Below, piece after piece: positions 8,939 through 17,629 of a stretch of DNA of 64,000 nucleotides. Position 1 is the first letter of the stretch. Each line of letters opens with the position of its first letter. The notes beneath the pieces were generated by a model. It did no database searches, had not been told where the DNA came from, and saw nothing but the letters and a program-made list of their open reading frames with translations. The stretch is from Alphaproteobacteria bacterium. Its GTDB lineage: Bacteria; Pseudomonadota; Alphaproteobacteria; Ferrovibrionales; Ferrovibrionaceae. Where the stretch lies: NCBI GenBank assembly GCA_947473805.1, contig CANJGB010000008.1, forward strand, positions 1-64,000, given 5' to 3'. The translations under genes were made by a program, and so were the position numbers.

Positions 8939-10075
8939 GTGCAGGGCCGGCTGCTCACCCTGTCGGCCATTATCGGCTGCGTCGCCGTGTTCGGCGCAAC
9001 GCTCGGCCTCACGCTGCCGCTGCTGTCGGTGCTGCTGGAACGCCAGGGTGTCAGCCCGACCCTGATCGGACTCAATGCCGCAACGCCGGCGGTCGCCATC
9101 TTCCTCGGCTCATTCTTCATCCCGGCTCTGGCGCGCAGGTTCGGCGCGCGGCGCTACGTGTTGATCTGCATCGCGCTGAACGTCGTGTCGCTGTTCCTCC
9201 TGCCGTTGTTCCCGAATGTCTGGGCGTGGTTTCCGATCCGCTTCCTGATGGGTGTCGCGATAAGCGGCCTGTTCGTCGTCAGCGAGAGCTGGATCAACCA
9301 GGTCGTTGATGATTCAAGCCGCGGCCGCATCATCGGCGTCTACACCACGGCCGTCGCACTCGGGTTCCTGTGTGGCCCGGCCATCCTGCGCATTACCGGC
9401 ATAGATCCGTTGTGGCCGTTCCTGCTGGCAGCTTGCGTCAACCTGCTGGCCGCCATCCCGCTGTTGCTCCGGGGCCTCGTCCTGCCGCCCGAGGATACGG
9501 GGCACACTCACCGGCCCGTATCCCGATTCATCATGCTGGCACCGCTTCTCATGGCCGCCACGATCCTGTCATCGTTGACTGACGGCGCCGCCATGGCGCT
9601 GCTGCCGCTGTTTGCGCTGGCGAATGGCCTGTCGGAAATGGACGCGACGACGCTGATCGCGGCGGTCATTGCCGGCGGCCTGTGCCTGCAACTGCCGCTC
9701 GGCTGGCTGTCCGACAAGGTGAACCGGCGGGCCCTGCTGATCGCCTGCGGGATTGTCGGCACCGCCGGCGCCGCGCTTATGCCGCTTGCGGTCGGGTCGT
9801 GGTTGCTGTGGCCGCTGCTGTTCTGGTGGGGTGGCGCCCTGATCGGCCTCTACACCCTGGCCCTGACCATGCTGGGCCAGTTGTTCACCGGCCAGGACCT
9901 GGTCGCCGGCAATGCCGCCTTCGGCGTCATGTGGGGAATCGGCAGCCTGGCGGGCCCGGCAGTGGGCGGGGCGGCCATCGACCTGCTGGGCGCCAACGGC
10001 CTGCCCTGGACCCTTGCCGCCGCCGCCGGCCTGTTCACGCTGTTCGGGATCTTGCGGCCTGCCGGCAAGGCTTGA
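8939..10075 (+). CDS. MFS transporter (YcaD-like)
   Basis: A 12-helix major facilitator protein of 378 residues, inner membrane, substrate unknown. Motifs include the loop between helices 2 and 3 ([11 protein letters not shown]) and a matching loop in the second half ([13 protein letters not shown]). The GTG at 8939 is chosen because a gggga ribosome site lies about ten bases upstream and the first helix begins soon after. The same frame extends to 8789 but there overlaps the DUF983 gene with no membrane-like sequence. The glycine-rich C-terminal helices resemble YcaD-type transporters. Confidence 0.85.
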   Translation: MQGRLLTLSAIIGCVAVFGATLGLTLPLLSVLLERQGVSPTLIGLNAATPAVAIFLGSFFIPALARRFGARRYVLICIALNVVSLFLLPLFPNVWAWFPIRFLMGVAISGLFVVSESWINQVVDDSSRGRIIGVYTTAVALGFLCGPAILRITGIDPLWPFLLAACVNLLAAIPLLLRGLVLPPEDTGHTHRPVSRFIMLAPLLMAATILSSLTDGAAMALLPLFALANGLSEMDATTLIAAVIAGGLCLQLPLGWLSDKVNRRALLIACGIVGTAGAALMPLAVGSWLLWPLLFWWGGALIGLYTLALTMLGQLFTGQDLVAGNAAFGVMWGIGSLAGPAVGGAAIDLLGANGLPWTLAAAAGLFTLFGILRPAGKA

Positions 10076-10099
10076 CGTGGCCTCAGGAATCGCTATTTT
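10072..10099 (+). promoter_or_regulatory. Predicted sigma-70 promoter of rpmG
   Basis: TTGACG, 16 bases, TATTTT. The -35 box overlaps the MFS stop codon, and the -10 is about 33 bases before the rpmG ATG. Good consensus match and sensible position for a ribosomal protein gene. Confidence 0.65.
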
Positions 10100-10131
10100 C
10101 CGCCCTTCAATTTTCGACTGGAGCATTGGCC

Positions 10132-10299
10132 ATGGCCAAGCCGACCACCCTGAAGATCAAGCTGTTGAGCACTGCCGATACCGGCTTCTTCTACGTGACC
10201 AACAAGAACCCGCGCACCAAGACCGAGAAGCTCAGCTTCAAGAAGTACGACCCGGTCGCGCGCAAGCACGTCGAGTTCAAGGAAGCCAAGATCAAGTAA
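10132..10299 (+). CDS. rpmG: 50S ribosomal protein L33
   Basis: The 55-residue product [14 protein letters not shown]... with [16 protein letters not shown] and KYDP is a complete bacterial L33. It has no cysteines, so it is the zinc-free (C-minus) form. A ggag ribosome site precedes the ATG. It has its own promoter and terminator, i.e. it is monocistronic. Confidence 0.97.
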   Translation: MAKPTTLKIKLLSTADTGFFYVTNKNPRTKTEKLSFKKYDPVARKHVEFKEAKIK

Positions 10300-10310
10300 G
10301 CTTCAGCCTA

Positions 10311-10325
10311 GCCCCGGTTCGGGGC
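10311..10325 (+). other. Hairpin after rpmG
   Basis: GCCCCG-GTT-CGGGGC lies 11 bases after the rpmG stop and just before the stronger terminator. It may protect the 3' end or help termination. Confidence 0.4.
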
Positions 10326-10341
10326 GTTGTGAGCTAGAATT

Positions 10342-10370
10342 GGCCGCCTTATGGGCGGCCTTTTCTTTTT
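10342..10370 (+). terminator. Intrinsic terminator of rpmG
   Basis: GGCCGCC-ttatg-GGCGGCC followed by ttttcttttt is a textbook rho-independent terminator and separates rpmG from the creatininase gene. Confidence 0.9.
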
Positions 10371-10384
10371 CTTGGGCAATATCA

Positions 10385-11194
10385 ATGCGTTACTGGCAAG
10401 ACCTCACAACCCGTGACTTCGCCGGCCTCGACGCCGGACGGGCCATCGCCCTGCTACCCGTGGCCGCCATTGAACAGCACGGCCCGCATCTGCCGGTCAG
10501 TGTCGACGCCACCATCGCCGACGGCCTGCTGGCCGAGATCAGACCCCTGATGCCGCCCGACTCGTCGGTCCTCGTCCTGCCCCTCCAGGCGGTTGGCAAG
10601 TCGAACGAACATGCCGGCTTTCCCGGCACCCTCACCCTGTCTGCCGAAACGCTGATTCGCCTGTGGACCGAGATCGGCGAGAGCGTGGCCCGCGCTGGAA
10701 TCCGCAAGCTGGTCATCTTCAACAGCCATGGCGGTCAGCCCCAGATCGCCGACATTGTCGCCCGCGACCTCCGCGTCCGCCTTGGCATGTTTGTTGTGAT
10801 GGCCAATTGGTACAAGCTGGGCGAGCCTGAGGGCCTGTTCCCGCCCGACGAGCTCAAATGGGGCATTCATGGCGGTTCGGTCGAGACCTCGCTGATGCTG
10901 CACTTCCGTCCTGACCTTGTGCGCCGCGACCAGTTGCGTGACTTCCGTTCCGCCGCCCAGGACATGGCCGCCAGCAACCAGGCGCTGGGCGCCCATGGCA
11001 ATGTCGGCTTCGGCTGGATGATCCAGGACCTGAACCCCGCCGGCGCCTGTGGCAATGCGCTGGACGCCGATGCGGAGCGCGGCGCCAGGATCGCGGCCTT
11101 CGTGGCCCGGCGGATGGTGACCTTGCTCGACGAAGTCGGGCGGTTTCCGCTGGATCGCCTCAAGCCTGCTGGCGAATTCACCGCCCCTCGCTAG
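10385..11194 (+). CDS. Creatininase-family amidohydrolase
   Basis: A 269-residue protein of the creatininase/creatinine amidohydrolase family, zinc- or manganese-dependent. Family landmarks are IEQHGPHLP, VDATIADG, FNSHGGQ and GSVETS with the metal ligands Glu, Asp, His, Glu. The start MRYWQDL is chosen over the longer reading from 10340, which would begin inside the rpmG terminator. Family members include creatininase, mycofactocin MftE and other C-N or lactone hydrolases, so the substrate is open. It sits before an ABC importer and a deaminase-like gene, which suggests a small nitrogen compound. Confidence 0.85.
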   Translation: MRYWQDLTTRDFAGLDAGRAIALLPVAAIEQHGPHLPVSVDATIADGLLAEIRPLMPPDSSVLVLPLQAVGKSNEHAGFPGTLTLSAETLIRLWTEIGESVARAGIRKLVIFNSHGGQPQIADIVARDLRVRLGMFVVMANWYKLGEPEGLFPPDELKWGIHGGSVETSLMLHFRPDLVRRDQLRDFRSAAQDMAASNQALGAHGNVGFGWMIQDLNPAGACGNALDADAERGARIAAFVARRMVTLLDEVGRFPLDRLKPAGEFTAPR

Positions 11195-11328
11195 TATTGC
11201 CGGCTTTTTAGGCAACCAATCGGGCATTAGGGAATTTTCCTGCGCCGGACATGCACGCTTCTGTGGCATATGTCTTGCTGTTCTCTCGACCACGCCCCAT
11301 ACGAACTCGCGGACAGGAGGCACCTGAA

Positions 11329-12324
11329 ATGAGCTATCCGATCCTGCGCGGCACCGCCGCGGCCCTCGCCCTGATATTGCTCCAGCTCCCCGTCGCGCTC
11401 GCCGCGGACAAGGTGACATTCGGCACCAACTGGCGTGCCCAGGCCGAGCATGGCGGCTACTACCAGGCCGTCGCGACAGGCATCTACAAGAAGTACGACC
11501 TCGACGTCGACGTTCGTCAGGGCGGGCCGCAGATCAATCATCCGCAGCTGCTGGTCGCCGGGCGCATCGAGTTCAACATGGGCGCCAATGTTTTTGAATC
11601 GCTCAACTTCATTGACAGCAAGGTGCCGATGACCACGGTCGCGGCGATCTTCCAGAAGGACCCGCAGGTACTGATCGCCCATCCTGGCGTCGGTAACGAC
11701 AGCCTGACCGCGATGAAGGGCAAGCCGATCCTGATCTCGAAGACGGCGATCACCAGCTATTGGCAATTCCTCAAGGTTGCCTACGGCTTCACCGACGACC
11801 AGATCCGCCCCTACACCTTCAACCCCGCCCCCTTCCTCGCCGACAAGAACGCCATTCAGCAGGGCTACGTTACCAGCGAGCCGCTGGCCGTCGAGAAGCA
11901 GGGCAAGTTCAAGCCGGTCGTGCACCTGCTCGCCGACCAGGGCTATTCCAGCTACTCGACCACCATCCAGACGTCGATGAAGCTCGCGAAAGAAAATCCG
12001 GGCCTGGTCCAGCGTTTCGTCGATGCGTCGATCGAAGGCTGGTACAGCTATCTCTACGGTGATCCGTCGCGCGCCAATGCGATGATCAAAAAAGAAAATC
12101 CTGACATGGACGACGAACAGATCGCCTATTCCATCGCCAAGATGAAGGAATACGGCATTGTCGATTCCGGCGACGCCAAGACCATGGGCGTCGGCGCCAT
12201 GACCGACGCGCGATGGAAGGAGTTCTTCGACTTCACCGTCAAGGCCGGCGTGTACAAGGCCGACCTTCCGTACAAGGACGCCTATACGACGCAGTTCGTG
12301 AACAGGAAGGTCGGCATGAAATAA
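11329..12324 (+). CDS. ABC transporter substrate-binding protein, NMT1/THI5-like
   Basis: Periplasmic binding protein of 331 residues with a signal peptide (~1-26, ending PVALA) and the NMT1/SsuA-type pattern TNWRAQAEHGGYYQAVATG. Homologues bind thiamine-pyrimidine precursors, sulfonates, nitrate or other small anions or heterocycles. A strong aggagg ribosome site lies nine bases before ATG 11329; the longer reading from 11251 is rejected. It is first in an importer operon with an ATPase, a permease and an amidohydrolase, so a pyrimidine-like ligand is a reasonable inference. Confidence 0.88.
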   Translation: MSYPILRGTAAALALILLQLPVALAADKVTFGTNWRAQAEHGGYYQAVATGIYKKYDLDVDVRQGGPQINHPQLLVAGRIEFNMGANVFESLNFIDSKVPMTTVAAIFQKDPQVLIAHPGVGNDSLTAMKGKPILISKTAITSYWQFLKVAYGFTDDQIRPYTFNPAPFLADKNAIQQGYVTSEPLAVEKQGKFKPVVHLLADQGYSSYSTTIQTSMKLAKENPGLVQRFVDASIEGWYSYLYGDPSRANAMIKKENPDMDDEQIAYSIAKMKEYGIVDSGDAKTMGVGAMTDARWKEFFDFTVKAGVYKADLPYKDAYTTQFVNRKVGMK

Positions 12325-12335
12325 GGCCGCGAGCC

Positions 12336-13118
12336 ATGCGGCCCGTCGTCGAACTTTCCGGTGTCGATAAGGTCTTCTCCAACGGCACCACCGCGGTTCG
12401 CGGACTGAACCTCGCCGTCCAGGCAGGTGAGTTTGTTTCTCTGCTCGGCCCTTCCGGTTGTGGCAAGAGTACCGTCCTGCGCATGATCGCTGGCCTCGGC
12501 GGTATCACCCGCGGCACCATCGGCTGGCCGCAGGCCAGTCACGATGCCACGGGCCAGCCCCTGCCCCAGCTCGGCTTCGTGTTCCAGGAGCCGACGCTGA
12601 TGCCCTGGGCCACCGTGTTCGACAACGTGTACCTGCCGCTGCGCCTCAAGGGCGTCAGCCGGCGCGACGCCGGCCCCGTCATCACCGGCGTCCTGGCCCA
12701 GGTCGGCCTGAGCGGTTTCGAAAAGTCCTATCCGCGCGCCCTGTCGGGCGGCATGAAGATGCGGGTCTCCATCGCCCGCGCCCTGGCCACCAGCCCCAGC
12801 CTGCTCCTGATGGACGAACCGTTCGCCGCGCTCGACGAGATCACCCGCCTGAAACTCAACAATGATGTTCTCGACGTCTGGGCCGAACGTGCGCTGACGG
12901 TCATCTTCGTGACTCACAGCGTCTATGAATCCGTTTACCTGTCGAACCGCATTGTGGTCATGGCCGCCCCTCCCGGCCGCGTCGTCGCCGATATCCGCAT
13001 CGACGCACCCTATCCGCGCGACGAAGCCTTCCGCACCTCGGCGCTCTACAATGACTATTGCCGCACCGTGTCCGCCGCCCTGGCCGATGCGATGTCGGCG
13101 CCGCCATTGGCCGCCTGA
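12336..13118 (+). CDS. ABC transporter ATP-binding protein
   Basis: A 260-residue ATPase of the SsuB/TauB/nitrate type. Walker A is GPSGCGKST, the Q-loop is VFQEPTLMPW, the signature is LSGGMKMRVSIARAL, Walker B is LLLMDEPFAALDE and the switch His is in FVTHS. The start at 12336 follows the binding-protein gene by 11 bases. The stop shares a base with the permease start (TGATG). Confidence 0.93.
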   Translation: MRPVVELSGVDKVFSNGTTAVRGLNLAVQAGEFVSLLGPSGCGKSTVLRMIAGLGGITRGTIGWPQASHDATGQPLPQLGFVFQEPTLMPWATVFDNVYLPLRLKGVSRRDAGPVITGVLAQVGLSGFEKSYPRALSGGMKMRVSIARALATSPSLLLMDEPFAALDEITRLKLNNDVLDVWAERALTVIFVTHSVYESVYLSNRIVVMAAPPGRVVADIRIDAPYPRDEAFRTSALYNDYCRTVSAALADAMSAPPLAA

Positions 13119-13948
13119 TGAGTGCCGCCGAACGGCCGGAAGACCGCGAAGAGCGGCTGAACCGGATATTTCGCGTCCTGCGCTTTGTCTTGCCGCTGGC
13201 GATCGGCGCCGTGCTGCTGTTCGCATGGGAATATGTCGTGCGGGCGAAAGATATTCCGCCCTACATCCTGCCGGGCCCGGTACTGATCTGGAAAACCCTG
13301 ATCAACGACTGGACCTCCCTCTACCCCAGCCTGGTCAACACCCTGCGCCTCACCGTATCGGCACTGGCGGTCGCCATTGTGGGGGGCGTGGTGCTGGCCG
13401 TGCTGTTTGCGCAATCAAAGCTGATCGAGCTCAGCCTGTTTCCCTATGCGGTCATCCTCCAGGTGACACCCATCGTCGCCGTGGCGCCGCTGATCCTGAT
13501 CTATGTCGATGACACGTCTATCGCGCTGCTCGTCTGCGCCTGGATCGTCGCCTTCTTTCCCATCCTCTCGAACACCACGCTGGGGTTGAACTCGGCCGAC
13601 CACAATCTGGTGAACCTGTTCCAGCTCTACGGCGCGACGCGCTGGCAGACGCTCCGCTTCCTTCGCCTGCCCGCCGCCATGCCCTATTTTCTGGGCGGAC
13701 TGCGCATTGCGGGCGGCCTGGCGCTGATCGGCGCGGTGGTGGCGGAGTTCGCCGCCGGCGCCGGGGGCACGGCATCGGGCCTCGCCTACCGCATCCTCGA
13801 GGCGGGGTACCGCCTCAACATCCCGCGCATGTTCGCGGCTCTGATCCTGATTTCGCTGGCCGGCATCGTCATCTTCGCGTTCTTCACCCTGGTCACGCAC
13901 CTTGCGCTGCGCCGCTGGCACGAAAGCGCAATGAAGCGCGAGAATTAG
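13118..13948 (+). CDS. ABC transporter permease
   Basis: A 276-residue BPD-type inner-membrane permease with about six helices. The cytoplasmic EAA-like loop reads LFQLYGATRWQTLRFLRLPAA, which docks the ATPase. It is the partner of the two preceding genes and related to ThiX/SsuC permeases. ATG 13118 overlaps the ATPase stop by one base. Confidence 0.92.
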   Translation: MSAAERPEDREERLNRIFRVLRFVLPLAIGAVLLFAWEYVVRAKDIPPYILPGPVLIWKTLINDWTSLYPSLVNTLRLTVSALAVAIVGGVVLAVLFAQSKLIELSLFPYAVILQVTPIVAVAPLILIYVDDTSIALLVCAWIVAFFPILSNTTLGLNSADHNLVNLFQLYGATRWQTLRFLRLPAAMPYFLGGLRIAGGLALIGAVVAEFAAGAGGTASGLAYRILEAGYRLNIPRMFAALILISLAGIVIFAFFTLVTHLALRRWHESAMKREN

Positions 13949-13949
13949 A

Positions 13950-15251
13950 ATGGCTCGGACATTTCCCCCGGGCAGCCGCTACCGCGTCAGCCGGGCGATG
14001 CTGCCGACATGTCTGGTCGATGGCATCGACCTGCCCGCCGACAAGGATGGACTGGCACTCGCCGATTTCGACGTCGCCGATGGCCGTATTGTCGCCATCC
14101 GCCCGCATTCCGGACCTGAACTGGGCATGGACCTGGACTCCGCTATGGTCCTGCCCTGCTTCGCCGACCTGCACACCCACCTGGACAAGGGCCATATCTG
14201 GGAGCGCGCGGACAATCCCGACGGCACCCACGACGGCGCGCTCATGTCGGTGCGCGCCGACCGTGCGGCGAACTGGAACGCCGAGGACGTGCATCGCCGC
14301 TTCGAGTTCAGCCTGCGTTGCGCCTATGCCCATGGCACCGCAGCGATCCGCACCCATATCGATAGCCTGGCCCCGCAGGCCGCCATTTCCTGGCCGGCCT
14401 TCGCCGCGCTGCGCGATTCCTGGGCCGGCCGTGTCGAACTGCAGGCCGCCTGCATCGTCCCCGTCGACCTCTACCGCGACGCCGATGCCGGACGTGAGCT
14501 GGCCAATCTGGTTGCCGACCATGGCGGCCTTCTCGGCGGTGTCGTGCTGACCCGCGACAGCATCGACGATGTGCTGGACACGCTGTTCACCCTCGCCAGG
14601 GAGCGCAACCTCGACATCGATCTCCACATGGATGAGACCACCGACCCGCTGGTACGCGGCCTGGCCCAGCTCGCCGAGGCCACACGCCGCCACGGCTATG
14701 AAGGGCGTGTCACGGCGGGCCATTGCTGCTCGCTGTCGGCCCAGCCGGAACTGGAGGCGGAGCGCACCATGACCGCCCTCGCTGCCGCGGGCGTCAGCGT
14801 GGTCGGTCTGCCGATGTGCAATCTGTACCTGCAGGACCGCGGCCTTGCCCGCACCCCACGCCTGCGCGGCGTTACCGCCCTGCACGAACTGCGTGCCCAT
14901 GGCGTCCGCACCGCCATCGCCAGCGACAACACCCGCGATCCGTTTTACGCCTATGGCGACATGGACATGATCGAGGTGCTGCGCGAAGGCATACGGATCG
15001 GCCAGCTTGATCGGCCCATCGGCGACTGGCCACGCGCCTTCACCTCGACACCGGCCGACGTCATGGATCAACCCGCCATCGGCCGCCTGAAAGTTGATGG
15101 CCCGGCCGATTTTATTATTTGCGAAGGCCGTCGCTGGTCGGAAGTTCTGTCGCGACCGGAACCGAGCCGTATTGTCGTCCGCAACGGCAAGCCGACCGGG
15201 GCGCAAGTGCCGTCCTTCCGCGAACTCGACGACCTGGCCCTGCCGGCATGA
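13950..15251 (+). CDS. Cytosine-deaminase-like amidohydrolase
   Basis: A 433-residue COG0402-type amidohydrolase. Metal and catalytic residues are visible: H75-x-H77 in LHTHLDKG, HMDET, AGHCCSL and SDNTRDPF. This arrangement matches CodA-like cytosine, isoguanine or creatinine deaminases. It starts two bases after the permease stop and overlaps the next gene by ATGA, so it is cotranscribed with the importer. The likely role is deamination of the imported heterocycle; the substrate is not determined. An internal Met at 13998 is a possible alternative start. Confidence 0.85.
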   Translation: MARTFPPGSRYRVSRAMLPTCLVDGIDLPADKDGLALADFDVADGRIVAIRPHSGPELGMDLDSAMVLPCFADLHTHLDKGHIWERADNPDGTHDGALMSVRADRAANWNAEDVHRRFEFSLRCAYAHGTAAIRTHIDSLAPQAAISWPAFAALRDSWAGRVELQAACIVPVDLYRDADAGRELANLVADHGGLLGGVVLTRDSIDDVLDTLFTLARERNLDIDLHMDETTDPLVRGLAQLAEATRRHGYEGRVTAGHCCSLSAQPELEAERTMTALAAAGVSVVGLPMCNLYLQDRGLARTPRLRGVTALHELRAHGVRTAIASDNTRDPFYAYGDMDMIEVLREGIRIGQLDRPIGDWPRAFTSTPADVMDQPAIGRLKVDGPADFIICEGRRWSEVLSRPEPSRIVVRNGKPTGAQVPSFRELDDLALPA

Positions 15252-16651
15252 CGACCGATCCCGATACCTCCCAGATCGACTGGGCCGCCTTCGCGACATC
15301 TCTGTCGCCCGTGCCGGTCATCACCGAGCCGGCGCTGGTGAAGCAGAAGAGCCGCGACTTCTACTGGTACAGCCCGATCCTGAAGGAAAAGCTGCACGGC
15401 AAGTTTGGCGATCTCGTCGCCGTGCCGCGCAACGAGGCCGATGTCATCCTTACCGCCCAGGCCTGTGTCAGTGCGAAGGTGCCGCTCACGGTCCGCGGCG
15501 CCGGCACCGGCAATTACGGCCAGGCCATGCCGCTGTTTGGCGGCGTCATCCTGGAGACGACTTCGCTCGACAAGATCCTGTGGGTGCGCAAGGGCGTCAT
15601 GCGCGTCCAGGCCGGCGCCCGTCTGAAAGACATCGATGCCCAATTGCGGCCGCAGGGCTGGGAATTGCGCATGCATCCTTCGACCAAGCGCACCGCGACC
15701 ATTGGCGGCTTCGTCGCCGGTGGCTCCGGCGGCGTCGGTTCCATCACTTTCGGCCAGTTGCGGGACCGTGGCAGCATTCATGGACTGCGCATCGTCACCA
15801 TGAACGACCCGCCCGAAATCATCGAACTGCGCGGCGACGATATCCAGAAGGCCAACCACGCCTATGGCACCAACGGCATCATCACCGAGCTGGAACTTCC
15901 CCTCGGTCCCGCCCACGACTGGTCCGACCTGATCGTCGCCTTCGACGATTTCATGGCGGCCATGCGCTTTGCCTAGGCGCTGGGCGAGGCCGACGGTATC
16001 CTGAAAAAGCTTGTCTCGCCCATCGCCTGGCCGATCCCGCATTGGTTCCGCCCGTTGCAGGACCACCTGCCACACGGCAAGCATATCGTGCTGTGCATGA
16101 TTGCCGAACCGTTCGTCGAGAAGTTCGAGGGCCTGGTTCGCCAGCATGGCGGCACCATCACCTACAACAAGACGCAGGCCGAAATTGATGCAGGCCTCAC
16201 GCCGCTGTACGAATATTCCTGGAACCACACGACCTTGCAGGCGCTGAAAGTCGACAAGGGCATCACCTATCTCCAGGCCTTGTTCCCGCCCGGCCGGAAC
16301 CTGGAACTCGTCGAGAAGATGGTCGCCCATTTTGGCGAAGAGGTGCTGATGCATGCCGAGTTTGTGCGCTGGGGCGGCAAGGTAGCCAATTCGGCGCTGC
16401 AGATCGTGCGCTACACGACGCCCGAACGCCTGTACGAGATCATCCGCTTCCATGAGGAGAACGGCGTCTTCATCGCCGATCCGCACACATATGTACTCGA
16501 GGATGGCGGTATGAAAGTGATCAATGCCGACCAGCTCGGCTTCAAGCTGCGCACCGATCCGCAAGGGTTGATGAATCCCGGCAAGATGCGCGGCTGGTAC
16601 CAGCGCGACACGCTGGCGACCGGACACAAGTCGCTCTATTCCGGCGCCTAG
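15248..16651 (+). pseudogene. FAD-binding oxidase interrupted by an amber codon
   Basis: A PCMH-type FAD-linked oxidase (FAD_binding_4) of 467 codons apart from one in-frame TAG at 15974-15976 (codon 243). The first part has the FAD domain (VRGAGTGNYGQAMPLFGG, GGFVAGGSGGVGSITFG). The second continues in the same frame as ALGEADGILKKLVSPIAW and ends RTDPQGLMNPGKMRGWY, typical of the oxidase C-terminus. CAG to TAG is the simplest cause. ATG 15248 overlaps the amidohydrolase stop. It may be a real null allele, a sequencing error or a suppressed amber. Confidence 0.85.
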
Positions 16652-17238
16652 AACGCGCGCAGGCCTGTTCGCACCTTGGCCAGGAACGCCGCCCGGCTGG
16701 CCGGCGTCGAGCGGTCGATGTCGTAGTGCTGGTACCACTCGAACGCGCAGCCCGGCGCGCACAGCTTGCGAAACCCGCGCTTGATCAGGCGTTTGCCTGG
16801 ATTGCCCATGTACAATTCCGTCACCCACCATGGCGCACCAGAGGTGGTGACGCCGGCGATCTTGCGGATATTGCTCAACTGCCCCGTCGTGATGTGTCCC
16901 TGCGCATCAAACCCGAACGCGACGCCCGGCACCCAAACACGGTCGAAATAGCCCTTGAGCATGGCCGGCAGGCCGTACCACCAGGTGGGATAGACGACGA
17001 CCAGCCCCTCGGCCCAGCGCGACTGCTCGACATACCGCTCGATGCTTCGCCGGTTGCGGCTCTCGTCGTGATAGTCGATGCGGCCCTGCCGGTTCAGCAC
17101 CGGATCAAACCCCTCAGCATACAGGTCCAGGTCCTGGACGTCGTGTCCCGCCGCGCGCAGCGCCGCGACGGCTTCGTCGTGCAGGGCGGCCGCGAAACTG
17201 GTCTCGACTGGGTGGCAATAGACGACGAGGACGCGCAC
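16648..17238 (-). CDS. Flavodoxin-fold NAD(P)H dehydrogenase (quinone), KefF/MdaB-like
   Basis: The 196-residue protein begins VLVVYCHPVETSFAAAL (FMN phosphate loop) and has VVYPTWWYGLPAMLKGYFDRV, the signature of NQO/KefF-type FMN reductases that move electrons from NAD(P)H to quinones. It starts at GTG 17238, two bases after the broken ridA stop. It converges on the FAD oxidase, and the two genes share the tetranucleotide CTAG as both stop codons. Confidence 0.88.
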   Translation of the reverse strand: MRVLVVYCHPVETSFAAALHDEAVAALRAAGHDVQDLDLYAEGFDPVLNRQGRIDYHDESRNRRSIERYVEQSRWAEGLVVVYPTWWYGLPAMLKGYFDRVWVPGVAFGFDAQGHITTGQLSNIRKIAGVTTSGAPWWVTELYMGNPGKRLIKRGFRKLCAPGCAFEWYQHYDIDRSTPASRAAFLAKVRTGLRAF

Positions 17239-17240
17239 GC

Positions 17241-17629
17241 TCAGGCCTGCTTGGCCGCGGTCACTTCGACTTCAACCATGAACAGCGGGCTGGCCAGCGC
17301 TGACACGACCACCAGGGTGGACGCGACGCGCAGGCCCTTGAAGATCTCGTCGCGGGTGTCGCGCGCCGGATTGATGAATCCGGGCTGGTGACGAACGTCG
17401 TCATGCGGATAATGTCCTCCAGCGCCATGGCGCCTTCGGCCAGGATATTGCGGATATTCCCCCACACCTGCCGGTACTGGCCGGCAAAGTCATCGGGAAC
17501 GGTACCATCGGGCCGCACCGGCACCTGGCCGGACAGATACAGCGTCCGGCACCCGGCCGGCACTTCCACGCCATGCGCATAGGCGCTGGCGGGCTTCGCG
17601 ACACTTGCGGGATCGAGGCGCCGGAACAT
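17241..17629 (-). pseudogene. RidA/YjgF-family gene with a frameshift
   Basis: RidA proteins hydrolyse reactive enamines and imines to ketones. From ATG 17629 the frame gives SAYAHGVEVPAG, LYLSGQVPVRPDG and MTTFVTSPD, then loses homology. A second frame from about 17378 downward gives FINPARDTRDEIFKGLR and TLVVVSALASPLFMVEVEV, the normal RidA C-terminus. A one-base deletion near 17378 would explain this. The start shares a base with the pleD stop (TGATG). Sequencing error is possible, but the nearby oxidase is broken too. Confidence 0.8.
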
